Positions 61,258 to 64,000 of a stretch of 64,000 bases of DNA are shown in pieces. Where the stretch lies: assembly GCA_017614155.1 (NCBI GenBank), contig JAGACK010000040.1:56717-120716 (forward strand), given 5' to 3'. This stretch comes from Lachnospiraceae bacterium. Lineage in GTDB: Bacteria; Bacillota; Clostridia; Lachnospirales; Lachnospiraceae. Position numbers and translations under genes: made by a program. Below the pieces are notes generated by a model. That model ran no database searches, had not been told where the DNA came from, and worked only from the letters and a program-made list of their open reading frames with translations. How positions within the stretch are numbered: position 1 is the first letter of the stretch; each line of letters starts with the position of its first letter.

Positions 61258-63816
61258 ATGAAAAGAACGAGATTGTTGCTGGTTCTGCTTATGGTTCTCG
61301 CTTCAGTCCTCGTGTTCTCGGGGTGTACTGCGGTGATCACCGATGATGACGGTGAAACATACGAGATCCCCATGGACGAAGCCGAGGATTATGCCAGAGA
61401 GTTTATCTCCGAGGAGATGGAGCTTTATATCTCCGACCAGATAAATCAGGGATATTCACTGGCGGATACTCTGGGCATTAAGCAGGAGGATATCGAACAG
61501 ATCATCCGGGAAGAGGTCAGGAATGCCATCAAAGAGGAGATCAAAAACGGCGACCTGGTAGATCAGGTCTTTGCGGAGGCAGGTGTCTCAAAGGAAGATG
61601 TTCAGACTGCTGTAAATGCAGTGTCAGCTTTCAGCCCGAAGACTTCAGAAAAGAAGGCTGAAGAAAAGAAGGAAGTAAAGAAGGAAGAGCCGAAGGCTGA
61701 GGTAAAGAAGGAAGAAAAGAAGGAAGAGCCGAAGGCTGAAGAAAAGAAAGAAGAAAAGAAAGAAGAGCCGAAGGCTGAGGTAAAGAAAGACGAAAAGAAG
61801 GACGAGCCGAAGGCTGAAGAAAAGAAGGACGAAAAGAAGGACGAGCCGAAGGCTGAGTCAACTTCGAAACTGGATGACGGAAAGCCCTGGGTCGATTATG
61901 AGGTGCAGGACAATGATGCATCAAAGGCAAAGGCAGATCCAAAGGATGATTTTCATCTTTTTGTAAATCAGGACTGGCTTTCAAAAACAAAGATCAAGGA
62001 GGGAAAGCATTCCGCAGATCCTTTTTCACAGAGCGCTGAAGAAACGCTTGAAAAGGCAAAGAAACTTTTTGATGACAAGAGCTTAAAAAGCCATGATGCC
62101 GAGCTTATCCAGGATTATCATAAAGCTGTACTGGACTGGGATGCCAGAAACAAGGAAGGTGTAAAACCCCTGGAAAAAACGATAGTCGATCTTCAGAAGG
62201 CTGAAAAGGTTGAGGATCTGAACAAAATTTTCCTTGAAGATGAAAACCGGGTTTTTCTTTGCAATCCCATAGAGATTGGCAATACCGGTTCGTATAATGA
62301 CAGTTCTTCGTATGTGCTCATTATGCAGGGACCCTCACTTTTCCTTTCAGATGCCGGGGAATACGAAAACCGGACAGAATATGGGGACAGACGATATGAA
62401 GCGACAAAAAAAGCCGTGACAGAGATGCTTGTCAGATTCGGGTACAAGAAGGATGAGGCGGAAAAAGTATATGAAAGCGCTCTTGCCTTTGAAAAAAAGA
62501 TTGCAAAGGGCAGGTATACCTCGACAGACAGGATGCAGAGCGATTATATGCAGAAGACAAACAACGAATTTGATACGGCCGGGATAAAAAAGATGATAAA
62601 GAATTATCCGCTGTTCGAGATGATGGATTCCTATGGATTTGCCGGAGCGGATAAGTTCCGTGTGCCTGAACCCGATAATCTGAAGACCATAGACTCCCTT
62701 TACACAGATCAGAATGTACCGGATATCAGGGCCTATGTTATTGCGCATCTGGTTTATGATGGTACCGAGCTTCTTGACAGGGAGGCTTACGAACTGCATG
62801 TAGAAACGGATAATATCATTTCAGGCGCACAGGGCAGTGTTTCGGATGAGGAATACGCATTCGATAAGGTCAGAAAGACACTTACCACACCGATGGACAA
62901 GGTCTTTATTGAAAAATATGATGCCTCAAAGATGAAAAAGGATATCACCGGTCTTTGCAAGGAGATCATTTCCAATTACAGGGAAATGATCAAAGAGGAG
63001 GACTGGCTTTCTGAGGAGACAAAAAAAGCAGCCATTAAAAAACTTGATGCCATACAGATCAATGCGGTCTATCCTGATAAATGGGAGGATTACAGCGGCC
63101 TTTCGCTCGACGGCCTTTCTTATTTTGAGTGCTCGAGGGAGGCTGCAGCCTATACATATATGCTGAATGCGAAAAAAACCGGAAAAAAGGTTGACAAGGA
63201 TATCTGGATTATGGACATTCTGGAAGCAAATGCATTTTACTATCCCCGGGATAATTCCATAAACATCGTCCGCGGGATCCTGGGAGAAGATTTTTACCGC
63301 GAAGATATGAGCCGTGAGGAATTGCTGGGCGGCATGGGAGTGGTCATAGGCCATGAGATATCTCATGCCTTTGATACGAATGGCGCACAGTATGATGAAA
63401 AAGGCAACCTGAACAACTGGTGGACCGATGACGATCTGAAAGCTTTTCAGGACAGAGCCTCAAAGCTGGCTTCCTACTATGATAATATCACGGTGTTCGG
63501 CGGAAACAAGGAAAGGGGCGAAAACATTAAGACAGAGGCAATAGCGGACATGGCTGGCATGAAGTGCGTACTGGACATAGCAGGTTCGGAAAAAAATACC
63601 AATTACAAAGAGCTTTTTGAGTCGCTTGCAGCTTTATGGAGAAGGAAGGTTCCGTATGAATATGCTTATTATATGCTCACTCAGGATGTACATCCGGCCA
63701 GCTATCTAAGGACCAATGTCACAGTACAGCAGTTTGACGAATTCCTGAATGAGTATGGTATCAAAAAAGGCGACAACATGTATCTCGCCCCCGAAGACAG
63801 GGTACTTGTTTGGTAA
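61258..63816 (+). CDS. M13-family zinc metallopeptidase lipoprotein (PepO/neprilysin-like) with a charged tandem-repeat stalk
   Basis: About 852 aa from ATG 61258; the ATG at 61249 sits one base after GGAG and is less likely. The lipobox is VFSGCTA. After a helical segment, residues about 140-205 contain five 13-residue repeats of the type KAEVKKEEKKEEP, a flexible charged stalk. The peptidase part begins near residue 225 (DDFHLFVNQDWLSKTKI). The zinc site is GHEISHAFD near residue 700, with the third ligand in ENIKTEAIADMAG about 57 residues later. The protein ends EDRVLVW, similar to the family's conserved terminal CxxW. It probably degrades or processes peptides outside the cell. Confidence 0.92.
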   Translation: MKRTRLLLVLLMVLASVLVFSGCTAVITDDDGETYEIPMDEAEDYAREFISEEMELYISDQINQGYSLADTLGIKQEDIEQIIREEVRNAIKEEIKNGDLVDQVFAEAGVSKEDVQTAVNAVSAFSPKTSEKKAEEKKEVKKEEPKAEVKKEEKKEEPKAEEKKEEKKEEPKAEVKKDEKKDEPKAEEKKDEKKDEPKAESTSKLDDGKPWVDYEVQDNDASKAKADPKDDFHLFVNQDWLSKTKIKEGKHSADPFSQSAEETLEKAKKLFDDKSLKSHDAELIQDYHKAVLDWDARNKEGVKPLEKTIVDLQKAEKVEDLNKIFLEDENRVFLCNPIEIGNTGSYNDSSSYVLIMQGPSLFLSDAGEYENRTEYGDRRYEATKKAVTEMLVRFGYKKDEAEKVYESALAFEKKIAKGRYTSTDRMQSDYMQKTNNEFDTAGIKKMIKNYPLFEMMDSYGFAGADKFRVPEPDNLKTIDSLYTDQNVPDIRAYVIAHLVYDGTELLDREAYELHVETDNIISGAQGSVSDEEYAFDKVRKTLTTPMDKVFIEKYDASKMKKDITGLCKEIISNYREMIKEEDWLSEETKKAAIKKLDAIQINAVYPDKWEDYSGLSLDGLSYFECSREAAAYTYMLNAKKTGKKVDKDIWIMDILEANAFYYPRDNSINIVRGILGEDFYREDMSREELLGGMGVVIGHEISHAFDTNGAQYDEKGNLNNWWTDDDLKAFQDRASKLASYYDNITVFGGNKERGENIKTEAIADMAGMKCVLDIAGSEKNTNYKELFESLAALWRRKVPYEYAYYMLTQDVHPASYLRTNVTVQQFDEFLNEYGIKKGDNMYLAPEDRVLVW
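61648..61860 (+). repeat. 39-bp in-frame tandem repeats in the M13 peptidase gene
   Basis: Five copies encode KAExKK(E/D)xKK(E/D)EP. Later copies exchange Glu for Asp. The run is prone to length changes by slippage. Confidence 0.85.
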
Positions 63817-63826
63817 AACACCCCTT

Positions 63827-63854
63827 TTGACCCCAACATCATAAATTATATAAT
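63827..63854 (+). promoter_or_regulatory. Promoter-like sequence near the right edge
   Basis: TTGACC (63827-63832), a 16-base spacer and a perfect TATAAT (63849-63854). The -35 is part of a dispersed TTTTGACCCC motif, so the match may be partly coincidental. Confidence 0.45.
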
Positions 63855-63859
63855 TTAAG

Positions 63860-64000
63860 AGACTAACTATTAAAAGTCAATAGCAAAACATCGATTTTTG
63901 AATAAAGCATTATGAGATGTTTTAGATAGCCTGGAGGCAGGCTTAAGCCTCAATCAGTACCTTGAAAAATGCATGACAAATAGAGCATCTGTATAGGTGC
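63860..64000 (+). other. Structured leader at the right edge, possibly the start of an rRNA operon
   Basis: No open reading frame is present. AAAACATC (63893-63900) and GATGTTTT (63916-63923) are inverted copies, then GCCTGGAGGCAGGC and a GAGGC...GCCTC hairpin follow. CAGTACCTTGAAAAATGCAT near 63957 resembles the boxA-like sequences seen before rRNA genes in clostridia. A last hairpin (GCATCT/AGGTGC) abuts the edge. The gene it leads is outside the window. Confidence 0.3.

Noticed and set aside
63890-64000. tracrRNA of a type II CRISPR system
   Set aside because: The CTTGAAAAA stretch and a final GGTGC hairpin superficially resemble a tracrRNA tail. However, no anti-repeat, CRISPR array or cas gene is visible, and an rRNA-type leader fits at least as well.

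Overview
The window looks like chromosomal DNA of a Firmicute, most likely a Lachnospiraceae-type anaerobe (Clostridia). This is inferred from intermediate GC content, strong AGGAGG ribosome binding sites, a SufCBDSU operon without SufA/SufE, a CIRCE/HrcA-type heat-shock operator, abundant lipoproteins, very large surface proteins with Ser/Asp-rich linkers and Ig-like repeats, several c-di-GMP domain proteins, and a chemoreceptor that implies motility. No plasmid, prophage, CRISPR array or intact insertion sequence was seen. The species is not identifiable from the sequence alone.

Layout. 1-3.7 kb: tail of a membrane protein, an OGG1-like DNA glycosylase overlapping pgeF, and a convergent L,D-transpeptidase/pyridoxal kinase pair. 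3.8-8.7 kb: the complete sufCBDSU Fe-S assembly operon behind a recognisable promoter. 8.7-12 kb: a 194-nt palindromic element, a FliD-C-like protein, HU, a TetR regulator and a GT2-GtrA glycosyltransferase. 12-16 kb: a giant C1A-protease surface protein, then tRNA-Pro(AGG) with a partial duplicate of its 3' half. 16.4-19.8 kb: a CUT1 carbohydrate ABC transporter without its own ATPase. 20-23 kb: a dCache chemoreceptor followed by about 1.1 kb of gene-free, tandem-repeat DNA. 23-28.6 kb: a NAGPA-type glycosidase, an unknown membrane protein bracketed by inverted repeats, Hsp20 with CIRCE, and small or unknown genes. 28.8-33.8 kb: a 1,657-residue LRR/Ig surface protein whose end overlaps a convergent polar amino acid ABC transporter operon. 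36-44.4 kb: an EAL/HDOD protein, a CitE-like lyase, pta, an HAD phosphatase, gpmA, and two tandem membrane EAL proteins. 44.4-49.3 kb: a spermidine-synthase-like membrane fusion, a symporter with an RsbW-like N-terminus, a double-glycine-leader peptide and a CPA2 antiporter. 49.4-52.5 kb: a vWA lipoprotein, ECF sigma factor and membrane anti-sigma-like protein. 52.5-57 kb: a MATE exporter, an amino acid permease fused to GGDEF, and a PAS protein. 57-64 kb: D,D-carboxypeptidase, glycosyltransferase, holA, a DUF1653 protein, an M13 metallopeptidase, and the start of a transcribed leader at the right edge.

Themes. The strongest functional theme is signalling joined to membrane transport. One permease carries an intact diguanylate cyclase, a symporter carries an RsbW-like module, and two adjacent seven-TM-like EAL proteins form a pair with one apparently active and one catalytically degraded phosphodiesterase. 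A second theme is the cell envelope: L,D-transpeptidase, PgeF, D,D-carboxypeptidase, glycosyltransferases and two giant repeat proteins. The most unusual non-coding signals are a family of GTTnACATAA sites (including an array with 21-22 bp spacing, inside a segment bounded by about 21-bp inverted repeats), hairpins that would hide Shine-Dalgarno sequences, and several intergenic palindromic or tandem repeat elements.
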